This document shows positions 42,917 through 51,621 of a stretch of 64,000 nt of DNA, one piece after another. Source of the stretch: Nisaea sp. GTDB lineage: Bacteria; Pseudomonadota; Alphaproteobacteria; Thalassobaculales; Thalassobaculaceae. The position numbers were made by a program, and so were the translations under genes. Every line of letters begins with the position of its first letter. Position 1 is the first letter of the stretch. Location of the stretch: the NCBI RefSeq assembly GCF_034670185.1, contig NZ_JAXMNY010000006.1, positions 62,001 through 126,000 on the forward strand. Reading direction: 5' to 3'. The notes beneath the pieces were generated by a model. That model saw nothing but the letters and a program-made list of their open reading frames with translations. It was not told the DNA's origin and made no database searches.

Positions 42917-44305
42917 ATGACCGACCCGAAAAGCCAGACTGGCGAGACCAACCCTGAGGACGTCACCGTTATTGACGTTGAGCCGACGCGGGTCTCGGAA
43001 GAGTCCGCAGATGGCCCTGAGAAAAAGCCGGGCCTCTCCTTGCGCACCAAGCTGATCGGGTTCCTGATCCTGCTGGTGATCATCGCGGGCGGTGTGGCTG
43101 CTGCGCTCTATCCGCTCTGGCGGGACAAGGCGGATGCCGTGGTGTCGCAGAGCGGTCTGCCGCTCGCCCTCCCGGAAGTGCCGGACAATGCCTTTTATGG
43201 AACGGTCGGCGACGTCATCTCTTTCTTCGAAGGCGCGTCACCCGACGCCGCACCCATTGAAAATACAGCGACGGCGGTCATAACGGCTGCCCCCGCGCCG
43301 GCGCCTGTCGTCGATCCGCTGACAGCTCTGGCGAGCCGCCTTGATGGGCTTGAAGAAGAAATCGACACCGTCGCGGAAACTGCAGAGGCGGCCCAGTCCG
43401 TAGCCGAAAGCGCTGCGGAGACATCCGCCGCGATCGCGGGCAGCCCGGATACCGATAAAGAAGCTGTGACGGCTCTTTCCGCCCGGCTGGATCGTCTTGA
43501 GCAACGGTTGGATGGGCTTGAGGCCCGGCCGCTTGCCGCCGCAACCGGAGGCGGCTCGGAGGCCGCTGCGGTCAATGAGGCCCTGCTCAATCTGATCGGC
43601 TCCCTCAGGGAGCGGATTGTCTCCCTGGAATCGCGTGAGACGGTTGCACCGTCCGATCTTGAAACGGTGACAAACCGGATAGAGACGGCGGAAAGCGGTG
43701 CAGGTGCGCGTATTGCCGGGCTGGAGGCCGATCTGGCGACGGTTCGTCAGCTTGCCGAGAAGCGGGCTCCGCAGCGTGAACGCGCTGGCCTGCTGCTGCT
43801 CGCGGTGGGGCAGCTTGAAGCAGCGACGACGACGTCCGGCAGCTTCGCGGCACAGCTCGCATCGGTGAAGGACCTGGCCTCTGGAGAGTCTGCCGAGACG
43901 GCAGAGGCTCTCGCGGTGCTTGAAGGGCATGAAGGCGGTGTTGCAACAGTGACCTCGCTCACCCAGCGCTTCAACGATCTTGCCAAGGCGGTAAGCCAAG
44001 CCAAGATTGCCGGAAGCGATGAGGGGCTGGTGGGGAAAACCTTGAATACGGTTGCCTCGTTGGTGACCATCAGGCGGACCGATGTGGCCGAAGGGCCCGG
44101 CGTCGATGCAATCCTGGTGCGGGTCGAGAGTGCGGTCAAAGCCGGGGATATCGCCGGTGCCGTTGCCGCACTTGAAGAGCTTTCCGGCGCTCCGGCGGAA
44201 CGGGCGTCTGCCTGGGTCGCGGCGGCGAAGGCGCGTGTCGCTGTCGATCAGGCGGTTGCCCGCCTGCGCGGTGCCGCGCTCGCGTCCGTTGCGGAAGCGG
44301 GGTAA
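42917..44305 (+). CDS. Mic60/mitofilin-like inner-membrane protein
   Basis: 462 residues. An acidic cytoplasmic N-terminus (1-42) precedes one transmembrane helix (about 45-67, LIGFLILLVIIAGGVAAALYPLW). An Ala/Pro/Glu-rich coiled-coil region (about 125-300) leads into a C-terminal mitofilin-like domain (about 300-455) with RAGLLLLAVGQLEAATTTSGSFAAQL. Alphaproteobacterial Mic60, the relative of mitochondrial cristae-shaping mitofilin, lies between hemD and hemY, exactly as here. It bends inner membrane and tethers it to the outer membrane in studied species. The gap to hemD is 102 bp and to hemY 4 bp. Confidence 0.88.
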   Translation: MTDPKSQTGETNPEDVTVIDVEPTRVSEESADGPEKKPGLSLRTKLIGFLILLVIIAGGVAAALYPLWRDKADAVVSQSGLPLALPEVPDNAFYGTVGDVISFFEGASPDAAPIENTATAVITAAPAPAPVVDPLTALASRLDGLEEEIDTVAETAEAAQSVAESAAETSAAIAGSPDTDKEAVTALSARLDRLEQRLDGLEARPLAAATGGGSEAAAVNEALLNLIGSLRERIVSLESRETVAPSDLETVTNRIETAESGAGARIAGLEADLATVRQLAEKRAPQRERAGLLLLAVGQLEAATTTSGSFAAQLASVKDLASGESAETAEALAVLEGHEGGVATVTSLTQRFNDLAKAVSQAKIAGSDEGLVGKTLNTVASLVTIRRTDVAEGPGVDAILVRVESAVKAGDIAGAVAALEELSGAPAERASAWVAAAKARVAVDQAVARLRGAALASVAEAG

Positions 44306-44309
44306 GGCC

Positions 44310-45788
44310 ATGTTGAAATTCTGTTTCGGCCTCATCATCCTGGTCGGCGCGATCACCTTCGCGGCCATTCAGCTTGCGGACAATCCGGGCCAGATCTCTA
44401 TCGACTGGCTCGGCTACCATATCGATACCTATTTCGGCGTTGCCTTGCTGGCGCTGCTGGCGTGCCTTTGGCTGCTGCTTGTCGTCTACCGACTGTTCCG
44501 GGGCATCGTCGGCTTGCCTGGCGGGTTTTTCGACCGCCGCGCGGAGCGACGCCGAGATGAGGGTGTGAACGCCCTCAGCCTTGGTATGGCGGCGATTGCG
44601 GCCGGAGATGCCGAAGAGGCGCGCAAGCAGGCCAAGCGGGCGGAGAAACTTCTCAATGATCCGTCGAAGACCCGGCTGCTTTCCGCCCAGGCGGCGGCAC
44701 TCGGCGGTGATAGCGAGGCTGCGGGCCGTTATTTCGATGCGTTGACCGAAAGTCCGGAAACCCGATTTGTCGGTCTGGTCGGCAAACTGCGTCAGGCGCT
44801 CGACGCGGGCGATCGGGACGAAGCCCTTACGCTTGCGCTCCGTGCCCGCGATTTGCGGCCGGATTCGGGGTTTGTCGCCCGTACCCTGTTCACGCTGGAG
44901 ACCGGAGCGGAAGACTGGGATGGCGCGCAGAAGACCCTGTTCGACGCTGTCCGGCGGGACCTGATTCCGGAAGGCGAGGCGAAGCGCTACCGGATGGCCA
45001 TCGATATGGAACGCGCCCGGCTGAAGCAGGAAGCCGGCGATCTCGGTGGCGCGGCGGACTTCGCGTTGCGGGCGCTAGCGGTGGAACCCGCTTTTCCGCC
45101 GGCGGTGCAGGTCGCGGTCGAGGCAGAGCAGGTCAAGGGGCGGGACAAGAAAGCACAACGCCTTTTGGAAGATGCCTGGTCGGCAGCGCCGCATCCGACG
45201 TTTGCAAAACTTTATGCCGGTCTCTGGCCGGATGACGACCCTGCCCAGCGGCTGAAACGCATCCAGAAATTGACCGATCGGCTGGCTGACGGTCTGGCCG
45301 GGCGATTGGCTGTCGCCGAGGCGGCCATCGCGGCCGAACTCTGGGGCGTGGCCCGCGCGGCACTGGAAGCGATCCCGGATGCGGAGCGCAGCGCCAGCGT
45401 GTTTCGATTGCTCGCCTATATGGCACAGGCGGAACGCGGAGATGCGGCGCAGGCCCGTGGTTTTCTGGAGCGTGCGAGCAATGCGCCGGCCGACCCTGCC
45501 TGGACATGCTCCGATTGCGGCGCAACCTCTGGAAGCTGGACGGTCTCGTGTGGCAATTGCGGTCATTTCGCAACCCTGACCTGGAAACAGCCGCCGCGGG
45601 TCTCGGCCCTCGTCGTCCTGCCGGAATCCGATATCGTTCCGGCTCCGGCGCTGATCGAAACGTCAGTTCCGGCGGAGGCTCCGGCACCGGCCGAGGCGGT
45701 TGTCGGGGAGAATGTGGCGTCTGGGCGCCCGGATGAACCATCTGGTGACGAGCCGAACCCGGAAGATGTGGTACGTCGTCTCGCGTGA
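44310..45788 (+). CDS. hemY: HemY-like TPR membrane protein with C-terminal zinc ribbon
   Basis: 492 residues from the ATG at 44310. Two N-terminal membrane helices (about 4-22 and 41-62) enclose the HemY_N signature DNPGQISIDWLGYHIDT. TPR-like repeats fill 85-395. A zinc ribbon follows: Cys400, Cys403, Cys414, Cys417 (WTCSDCGATSG, SCGNCGHFATLTW). An Ala/Pro/Glu-rich tail ends the protein. HemY of this type is not protoporphyrinogen oxidase; it is an accessory protein tied to haem synthesis by location. It starts 4 bp after mic60, so the two are co-translated. Confidence 0.88.
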   Translation: MLKFCFGLIILVGAITFAAIQLADNPGQISIDWLGYHIDTYFGVALLALLACLWLLLVVYRLFRGIVGLPGGFFDRRAERRRDEGVNALSLGMAAIAAGDAEEARKQAKRAEKLLNDPSKTRLLSAQAAALGGDSEAAGRYFDALTESPETRFVGLVGKLRQALDAGDRDEALTLALRARDLRPDSGFVARTLFTLETGAEDWDGAQKTLFDAVRRDLIPEGEAKRYRMAIDMERARLKQEAGDLGGAADFALRALAVEPAFPPAVQVAVEAEQVKGRDKKAQRLLEDAWSAAPHPTFAKLYAGLWPDDDPAQRLKRIQKLTDRLADGLAGRLAVAEAAIAAELWGVARAALEAIPDAERSASVFRLLAYMAQAERGDAAQARGFLERASNAPADPAWTCSDCGATSGSWTVSCGNCGHFATLTWKQPPRVSALVVLPESDIVPAPALIETSVPAEAPAPAEAVVGENVASGRPDEPSGDEPNPEDVVRRLA

Positions 45789-45856
45789 CTCTTACTGCAC
45801 TATGAGTTAATCTGTTGGTTGATTTCAGGGTATTGTAAACCCGCGATACCTCTTGA

Positions 45857-45871
45857 GGGGCAGGAAGCCCC
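45857..45871 (+). promoter_or_regulatory. GGGGC-N5-GCCCC hairpin after hemY
   Basis: A perfect 5-bp GC stem with a 5-base loop, about 70 bp after the hemY stop and 33 bp before the next start codon. A short U-containing stretch (ATCTTTAAG) follows. It could be a weak terminator for the hem operon or a leader element for the next gene. Confidence 0.35.
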
Positions 45872-45904
45872 GGATCTTTAAGGGCCCAGAATGGAGCCTG
45901 TACG

Positions 45905-46696
45905 ATGACGAGTATTTCCAATCTGTCGAGCTTGACCAAATTGCAGGTCGCCCAACCGCGTGTTATCGGCCAGGAAGCGACGAGCAAGAGTTCAGCCTCG
46001 TCTTCTTCATCACCGACCTACCGGACTGCCGAGACAGGAAACAACCTTTTCTCGGCGTCTATCTCCGACGGTGACCGCACCACGGCGGGCCTGCAGGAAC
46101 TGCTTGGCGGCGAGCTTGAGAAGCTGTTCGGTGCTCTCGACCGGAAAAACGACCCGGATGGTTCCGTTTCACGCGCCCTCGACAGTCTGAAGGATTTGCT
46201 CGGCAAAGCCGGAGAAGACCCGTCTGTCTCCGGCTTTCAGATCCGGATTTCCAGTGTCAGCCAGCAATTGCGTACTGACGATGGCGGGGGGGATGTGTTT
46301 TCCAGCATTTCCCAGCTTTCCATTGAGGTCGGGCTGGTCCGTGACGGCAAGATTGCTGCCGAGGACGTGGCGCTATTGTCCTTTGAAGGCAAGAAGCTTC
46401 CCCTGACCGATGCGCAGAAGCAGACCGGTATCGTCACCGGAAGGTTTGTCCTCGACGACCCGGCCACTGCGTCGAACTCGACCCAGGCGACGGCGGCCGA
46501 TCAGGCCCTGGAAAGGCTGAAGCTGGTCAGCGACGCTCTCGCCGCGTTCCGGCGCGGGGATCTTGGTCCGTTGCAGAATATCGAAAGCCTGTTCCGGAGC
46601 GGTACGCTGGATGCGGAAAGCGTCCGTGCACTGTCCAGCGCCAAGGACGTCACGAAGAGCGCGGTCTTTCCGGGTAGCGGTATTCTGGACGTCTGA
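45905..46696 (+). CDS. unrecognised Ser/Thr-rich protein upstream of hemF
   Basis: 263 residues with GGAG about eight bases before the ATG. The first 60 residues are low-complexity Ser/Thr (KSSASSSSS). A helical stretch follows at about 63-105 (TTAGLQELLGGELEKLFGALDRKND, SRALDSLKDLLGKAG). A strand-rich middle, about 110-185, carries GFQIRISSVSQQL, ISQLSIEVGLVRDGK and VALLSFEGKKL. A helical C-terminus ends FPGSGILDV. No signal peptide or membrane helix and no Cys. I do not recognise a family. Codon use is like its neighbours, so it is a real gene. The disordered start and modular body suggest an adaptor or secreted-apparatus substrate, but that is a guess. Confidence 0.65.
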   Translation: MTSISNLSSLTKLQVAQPRVIGQEATSKSSASSSSSPTYRTAETGNNLFSASISDGDRTTAGLQELLGGELEKLFGALDRKNDPDGSVSRALDSLKDLLGKAGEDPSVSGFQIRISSVSQQLRTDDGGGDVFSSISQLSIEVGLVRDGKIAAEDVALLSFEGKKLPLTDAQKQTGIVTGRFVLDDPATASNSTQATAADQALERLKLVSDALAAFRRGDLGPLQNIESLFRSGTLDAESVRALSSAKDVTKSAVFPGSGILDV

Positions 46697-46778
46697 GTCA
46701 CCCTGGCTCTCGACAGGACTTCCGGCTTCCGGCTAAACCGGGGCGCAGCCCGTGAAGGGCGGCATCGTTGGTTCAGCA

Positions 46779-47654
46779 ATGGATAGGTCCATGTACATCT
46801 CCACCGAAGAACAAAAGGGCGCGGCCCGCGCCTGGTTCGAAAATCTGCGTAATCAGATCTGCGCGGCTTTCGAGCGTATGGAGGATGATTACGAGGGGCC
46901 TCTGAAAGACCGCCCGGCTGGTCGCTTCAAGCGCAAGAGCTGGGAACGCGACGGCGGTGGTGGCGGTGTCATGTCCGTCATGGAAGGCCGGGTCTTCGAG
47001 AAAGTCGGTGTCAATATCTCGACCGTGCACGGCACGTTCTCCGAAGAATTCCGCAAGTCGATTCCCGGAGCCGACGAGGATCCGCGCTTCTGGGCGGCGG
47101 GTATTTCGCTGGTCGCGCATATGCAGTCGCCGAAGGTTCCGGCGGTGCATATGAACACCCGGCACATCACAACGACGAAATCCTGGTTCGGCGGCGGTGC
47201 CGACCTGACTCCGATGGTGCCGGAGCAGGTGGACACCGACGCCTTCCATGCCGGCCTCAAGGCTGCCTGCGACAAGCACGATCCAGCCTACTATCCGAAG
47301 TTCAAGGACTGGTGCGACGAGTACTTTTTCCTGAAGCACAGGAACGAGCCGCGCGGTGTCGGCGGGATTTTTTATGACTATCTGGACAGCGACTTCGAAA
47401 AGGACTTCGCCTTCACCCGCGATATCGGCACGGCGTTCCTTGAGACGTATCCGGCGATTGCCCGGCGGCGGATGAACGAGGACTGGACGGAAGAGGAGCG
47501 CCACCATCAGCTGGTGCGGCGTGGACGCTATGTTGAGTTCAACCTGATCCATGACCGGGGCACGCTTTTCGGCCTGAAAACCGGCGGAAATGTTGAGGCT
47601 ATCCTGATGAGTATGCCTCCGATGGTTATCTGGCCGGCGCCCGGAGACGACTAG
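46779..47654 (+). CDS. hemF: oxygen-dependent coproporphyrinogen III oxidase
   Basis: 291 residues from the ATG at 46779 (another ATG lies four codons later). HemF motifs are WERDGGGGGVMSVMEGRVFEKVGVNIS (about 50-76), VHMNTRHITTTKSWFGGGADLTPM (about 126-150), and the C-terminal GRYVEFNLIHDRGTLFGLKTGGNVEAILMSMPP. It uses O2 to decarboxylate coproporphyrinogen III to protoporphyrinogen IX, so the organism makes haem aerobically. Close linkage to hemCD-mic60-hemY gives a haem-synthesis district. Two unrecognised genes flank it. Confidence 0.96.
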   Translation: MDRSMYISTEEQKGAARAWFENLRNQICAAFERMEDDYEGPLKDRPAGRFKRKSWERDGGGGGVMSVMEGRVFEKVGVNISTVHGTFSEEFRKSIPGADEDPRFWAAGISLVAHMQSPKVPAVHMNTRHITTTKSWFGGGADLTPMVPEQVDTDAFHAGLKAACDKHDPAYYPKFKDWCDEYFFLKHRNEPRGVGGIFYDYLDSDFEKDFAFTRDIGTAFLETYPAIARRRMNEDWTEEERHHQLVRRGRYVEFNLIHDRGTLFGLKTGGNVEAILMSMPPMVIWPAPGDD

Positions 47655-47760
47655 ACACCAAGTGATACTCCTATTTCAGTTGGACTCATTTTGCGGATGA
47701 ATTAACCTTCCGTTAAGACCCGGTGCGGGGGCGCCGGGGTAGTTGAGGCCTTGCTGACTA

Positions 47761-48324
47761 ATGACCATTTCTGGTGCGTTAAATCTGACGGCGACCAGCG
47801 CGCTCGAGAGAGCTGTCGTCAATTCCCGGTCCGGATCGGGCAGTTCGGCTGCCGATATCCGTGAAACGTCATCAGCCGATGAAGCTCCCGTGACAACCGT
47901 GGCTCCCGGAGAGATAGAAAACCGGGAAGAGTCCGGGCAAAGCCCGGCGCCTTTGGCGCCGCGTCCGCTTGTCGATCCCGCAAATCTTTCACAGGCGCAA
48001 GAAGCGGCTGAAGAGACGGACACAGAGACGGAGGATGATGGAACTCTGACGATTTCAGCCCGTCTGGTTCCGGTGGGGGATGAGGATTCGACGGAGAGCG
48101 TCGCCCTTGATGGTCGCCCTGAGGGAGTGAAGGCCGGCGAGCTGGTGAGCGAATCCCAGCGGCTGACGGGCGAGCCACTGGAAGTTCCAAATTACAGCAT
48201 CGACCCGGCGGAGCAGGACATTCAGGTGTTTAACGAGCGCATCAGCCGGTCGACCCAAGTGCTCGAATTCCTGAACAGCCGTCCTGCCCCACGCTCCGGG
48301 GGCGGTCTAAGCATCATCGCCTGA
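47761..48324 (+). CDS. unrecognised acidic, disordered protein downstream of hemF
   Basis: 187 residues. Composition is Ser/Glu/Pro rich with long acidic runs (QEAAEETDTETEDDGT, about 82-97). A short ordered C-terminal region (about 140-175) contains YSIDPAEQDIQVFNERISRSTQVLEFL. No signal peptide, membrane helix or Cys. The start MTISGALNLTATSALERAVV recalls the Ser/Thr-rich start of the gene at 45905, but no real homology can be claimed. Family not recognised. Its stop is 13 bp from the convergent hydratase gene. Confidence 0.6.
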   Translation: MTISGALNLTATSALERAVVNSRSGSGSSAADIRETSSADEAPVTTVAPGEIENREESGQSPAPLAPRPLVDPANLSQAQEAAEETDTETEDDGTLTISARLVPVGDEDSTESVALDGRPEGVKAGELVSESQRLTGEPLEVPNYSIDPAEQDIQVFNERISRSTQVLEFLNSRPAPRSGGGLSIIA

Positions 48325-48337
48325 CGGGGCTTCCCTT

Positions 48338-49108
48338 TTACCCGAACCGCATGTCCGCCTGTCCGAGCCCGGCAAACTCGATCCGTGCCGCAGTGCCTGC
48401 CTTGGCGAAGTGAACGCCGTTCCATGACCCGGTTGTGACCACGTCCCCGGCTTTCAATCCACGCCCCTTGAGGGAGCCTGTCCGGCCCGGCGCATGATTG
48501 GCGAGCCATGCCATCAGGACAAAGGGATCGCCGCCGCCGAAGGTTCCGGTATCCTCGAAGGCGACTGTATCGTCGAACAACAAGCGAACGGGCTGAGTGG
48601 AGAAGTCGAGCGCCTCGGGGACTGGCATCTCGGTGCCGAGTACGAGCGAGTCATTCGCCTGGAAATCCATCAGTGCCCAGAGCGGATCTGTCTTCGGCCA
48701 GTTCAGCAGGCGGGATTCGACGATCTCGATGGCGACAATCATGTCCGATACGGCTGCCCTGATATCGTCGGGGCCATAGTCTGTTTCACGCTGCGGCAAG
48801 TCCTGGCCGAGCCGGAAGGCGATCTCGGCCTCCACACCGAAGTTCCGGTGCTCAGCCGAGGCGAGCACCTGTCCCGAGGGATAGATCTTGCTGGTCGCTA
48901 TCGGCGATGCGGTCGATTCCGTTCCGGGACTGCCGCCGACTTTCCAGGCGCCCACCTTCCGACCGAGGAGATCGAACGTAGCATCCTGAATGGCGAAGGC
49001 ATCGTCACGTGTCTGCGGCGCTTCGGCCGCGGGCAGATCCGCGATTGGCGTGCCGGTCCCGAAAGCTTTGAACAGCCGCTGGGCTGCGGCACTCACTCTG
49101 TCTGACAT
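48338..49108 (-). CDS. 2-keto-4-pentenoate hydratase / fumarylacetoacetate hydrolase-like protein
   Basis: 256 residues of the FAH-fold hydratase family (MhpD-like). It has an N-terminal helical part, GRKVGAWKVGGSPG (about 49-62), the metal-binding acidic segment FGVEAEIAFRLGQDLP (about 89-104), VAIEIVESRLLNW, and SLKGRGLKAGDVVTTGSWNGVHFAKAG near the end. Such enzymes hydrate 2-hydroxypentadienoates from meta-cleavage or decarboxylate related oxoacids. Here it lies 2 bp after the CCA-transferase gene rather than in a catabolic operon, so the substrate is uncertain. Confidence 0.82.
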   Translation of the reverse strand: MSDRVSAAAQRLFKAFGTGTPIADLPAAEAPQTRDDAFAIQDATFDLLGRKVGAWKVGGSPGTESTASPIATSKIYPSGQVLASAEHRNFGVEAEIAFRLGQDLPQRETDYGPDDIRAAVSDMIVAIEIVESRLLNWPKTDPLWALMDFQANDSLVLGTEMPVPEALDFSTQPVRLLFDDTVAFEDTGTFGGGDPFVLMAWLANHAPGRTGSLKGRGLKAGDVVTTGSWNGVHFAKAGTAARIEFAGLGQADMRFG

Positions 49109-49110
49109 TG

Positions 49111-50319
49111 TTACTCCTTGCCTGCAATGCGGTGGGTCTCAGCGAGGCATTCCTCGTGTCCGGGACCGAAATCCCGCTCGATCCACCATGATTCGATTTT
49201 CCGCAGAAGGTTTCCTACTCCGGGGCCAGCGGCAATCCCCATTTTCACGAGATCGGCACCGCGCAGGGGCAGGTCGGGTTTTGGCCAATCTTTGGATCGG
49301 GCGATGAGGTTTTCGGCTTGCTCCCGGTCGAAGCCGCCACTTGCATAGCCGAGCCGGACGAGATCTTCGAACAGGAAATTGCCATTGATGTAGATCTGCC
49401 GGCGGATCGCAGGGTCATCGGGTATTTCCGCGAGGTTCGTCTGCGACAGGCTGGTGAAGCGGGCCGCTTCCGCATTTGAGAACCGCATCCGCGCCGACGC
49501 GCGGAAAGTCTGTTCGGGCCGCTCCGGCGCGAATGCCGCGAGGCGTAGAATGGGGTCGGCGACTTCGGGCTCGAACGCGATGAGCCGGGTGAGGGCAGCC
49601 GGATCGTAAGGGCCGGGAAGGTAGCTTTGCAGTATCCCGGCTGATTCCATAGCCTCCAGCACGGCGCCCGGGCCGGGCGCGGCCAGAAGTTTCAGAAACT
49701 CGGCTCCGATCCGCTCTCCGGACAGGGTCTCGATCAGCCCGGCATGGTCCGCGCAGGCCTTGAGCCCGACGGGATCGATACCGTCCTTGCCGAAATGCGC
49801 ATGGAACCGGAAGAAGCGGAGAATCCGGAGCACGTCTTCCTGGATGCGGGTTGCCGGATCGCCGACGAACCGGACCCGGCCGCTCAGCGCATCGCCGTGC
49901 CCGCCGAACGGGTCTTCCAGCGTGCCGTCCGGGCGGAGGAACATGGCGTTCATTGTGAAATCCCGCCGGGCCGCGTCCTCTTTCCAGTCTTCGGTGAAGG
50001 CGACGATCGCGCGCCGTCCGTCGGTCTCGACATCGAGTCGAAGTGTGGTGATCTCGAAATGCTCGTGATTGATGACCGCCGTCACCGTGCCGTGCTGCAG
50101 GCCAGTCGGCACAACCCTGATGCCGGCATCTTTCAGAAGCTCGGTTGTCTTCTCCGGCGTGTGACGTGTGGCGATGTCGATATCCGCGATGGGTAAGTGC
50201 AATACCGCGCTGCGCACGCAGCCGCCAACGAAGCGCGCCATGTCGCCGTCCTGGTTCAGGGCGTCCATCACGGCCCGCGTCTCGGGGCTGGTCATCCAGG
50301 GTAGCGGAGAAATGCGCAT
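49111..50319 (-). CDS. cca: CCA tRNA nucleotidyltransferase
   Basis: 402 residues. The class II nucleotidyltransferase motif FVGGCVRSAVLHLPIADIDIAT (about 30-51) contains the metal pair Asp46/Asp48. ERDFTMNAM-type block reads ARRDFTMNAMF (about 117-127), followed by DALSGRVRFVGDPATRIQEDVLRILRFFRFHAHF. It adds or repairs the 3' CCA end of tRNAs; a poly(A) polymerase-like role is less likely given size and context. It starts 9 bp after the NUDIX gene in a four-gene operon. Confidence 0.93.
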   Translation of the reverse strand: MRISPLPWMTSPETRAVMDALNQDGDMARFVGGCVRSAVLHLPIADIDIATRHTPEKTTELLKDAGIRVVPTGLQHGTVTAVINHEHFEITTLRLDVETDGRRAIVAFTEDWKEDAARRDFTMNAMFLRPDGTLEDPFGGHGDALSGRVRFVGDPATRIQEDVLRILRFFRFHAHFGKDGIDPVGLKACADHAGLIETLSGERIGAEFLKLLAAPGPGAVLEAMESAGILQSYLPGPYDPAALTRLIAFEPEVADPILRLAAFAPERPEQTFRASARMRFSNAEAARFTSLSQTNLAEIPDDPAIRRQIYINGNFLFEDLVRLGYASGGFDREQAENLIARSKDWPKPDLPLRGADLVKMGIAAGPGVGNLLRKIESWWIERDFGPGHEECLAETHRIAGKE

Positions 50320-50328
50320 CAGAGGGAC

Positions 50329-50949
50329 TCAGGCATCGACGCGGGGGAGTAGCACGTCGACGAAGTTCACCAGCATTCCGGCGGTCGCGCCCCAGATGTA
50401 ATAATCACCATAGGGCATGGCATAGAAGCTGCGGATCTTGTTGTTCCATTCCCGGCTGTGCCGTTCGTGATTTTTGCGGTCCAGAAAGAATGCGAGCGGG
50501 ACCTCGAAGATTTCCTGCACTTCCATCGGATCGGCCCGCATGTCGAAAGGCGGGGTGAGCAGGCCGACCACTGGCGTGATCTCGAAGCCGGTGCGGGTGC
50601 TGTAGAGGTCGAGCTGGCCGACAATATCGATGTGCCGGCGATGGATGCCGACTTCTTCTTCGGTCTCGCGCAGGGCGGTGTCGACAGGGCCGTCATCGTG
50701 GGACTCGGCCCGGCCCCCCGGAAAGCTGACCTGCCCCGGATGGACCGGCAAATCCTCCGACCGCTTGGTCAGCAGCATGGTGAGGCCCTCGTCGCGCTCC
50801 ACAATCGGGATGAGAACGGAAGCCGGCCGGTTCTTGGCCGGCGGCTTCATGTCCGGGTTCAGGTCGTGATCGCCGCGGCCTTTTTCCGTGTCCTGTGGGG
50901 CAAGCCCTTCAAACGCCATCCGTAGCCGGCTGCTGTCGAAATTATGCAT
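50329..50949 (-). CDS. NUDIX hydrolase, CoA pyrophosphatase-like
   Basis: 206 residues. The NUDIX box GGRAESHDDGPVDTALRETEEEVGI (about 77-101, G-x5-E-x7-REUxEExGU) is complete. Just upstream, LLTKRSEDLPVHPGQVSFPGG matches the UPF0035 element of CoA pyrophosphatases. It would cleave CoA and its derivatives to 3',5'-ADP and phosphopantetheine. The start overlaps the DUF1285 stop by one base. Confidence 0.9.
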   Translation of the reverse strand: MHNFDSSRLRMAFEGLAPQDTEKGRGDHDLNPDMKPPAKNRPASVLIPIVERDEGLTMLLTKRSEDLPVHPGQVSFPGGRAESHDDGPVDTALRETEEEVGIHRRHIDIVGQLDLYSTRTGFEITPVVGLLTPPFDMRADPMEVQEIFEVPLAFFLDRKNHERHSREWNNKIRSFYAMPYGDYYIWGATAGMLVNFVDVLLPRVDA

Positions 50950-51536
50950 CAGATGGTACCGAGTTCATGAAATACGCCGTCGCTCCAGAGTCCGAGAGTG
51001 GTTTTACCGTCGCGCTCAAGGCTCACTGCCTGATCCACCAGATCGTAGAACACCGGACGCAGGATCAGGGCATCCAAACCATTTCCTGTATCGATATAGG
51101 GTCGCGGCTCCCCGGTTTCAGCATCGGTAACCACACGAATGCAATGTTTGGCATCGGCGATCACAATGAGGTCAAGGTTTGTTCGGAGCATAAGTCTCGG
51201 AGATGTCATTTCCGCTGACCCCGCATCGTCGTACCATGCTTCGACGATTGTAAAGGGAGCGTCGTCGACCGTGATCTTGCCTCGTTCGACCGGCGTTCTG
51301 AGAGAGTAGCCGCCATCTTCGTCGCGGTGCAGGATGGTTGCGAAGAGCTTTACTAGGGCTTGGCGGGTGAACGGCGCGCCCTGGTGGTACCATGTGCCGT
51401 CTACGGCGATCCGAATGCCGTAGTGGCCCATATCGATCTGTTTGCGTTGTTCGCGCTTGCCTGTTGCAGCAGCTGCGATACGCTCTAACTGATCTGGTGT
51501 GGGGGAGACATCGGAAGGCGCGTTCGATGCGGTCAT
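50949..51536 (-). CDS. DUF1285 domain protein
   Basis: 195 residues. The DUF1285 core starts MGHYGIRIAVDGTWYHQGAPFTRQALVKLFATIL (about 36-69). It continues with RDEDGGYSLRTPVERGKITVDDAPF and ends RPVFYDLVDQAV followed by LGLWSDGVFHELG. No enzymatic function is established for the family. It is the first gene of the operon DUF1285-NUDIX-cca-hydratase and divergent from the moxR operon with 85 bp between. Confidence 0.88.
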   Translation of the reverse strand: MTASNAPSDVSPTPDQLERIAAAATGKREQRKQIDMGHYGIRIAVDGTWYHQGAPFTRQALVKLFATILHRDEDGGYSLRTPVERGKITVDDAPFTIVEAWYDDAGSAEMTSPRLMLRTNLDLIVIADAKHCIRVVTDAETGEPRPYIDTGNGLDALILRPVFYDLVDQAVSLERDGKTTLGLWSDGVFHELGTI

Positions 51537-51621
51537 CGGTTGTTGGCTGCTTCTATGGGTTCTTCGTTATGCGCCGCCGGTTGCCGGCGGAGCTCATGAT
51601 TAAGAAGGAAGTATAGAGTCC

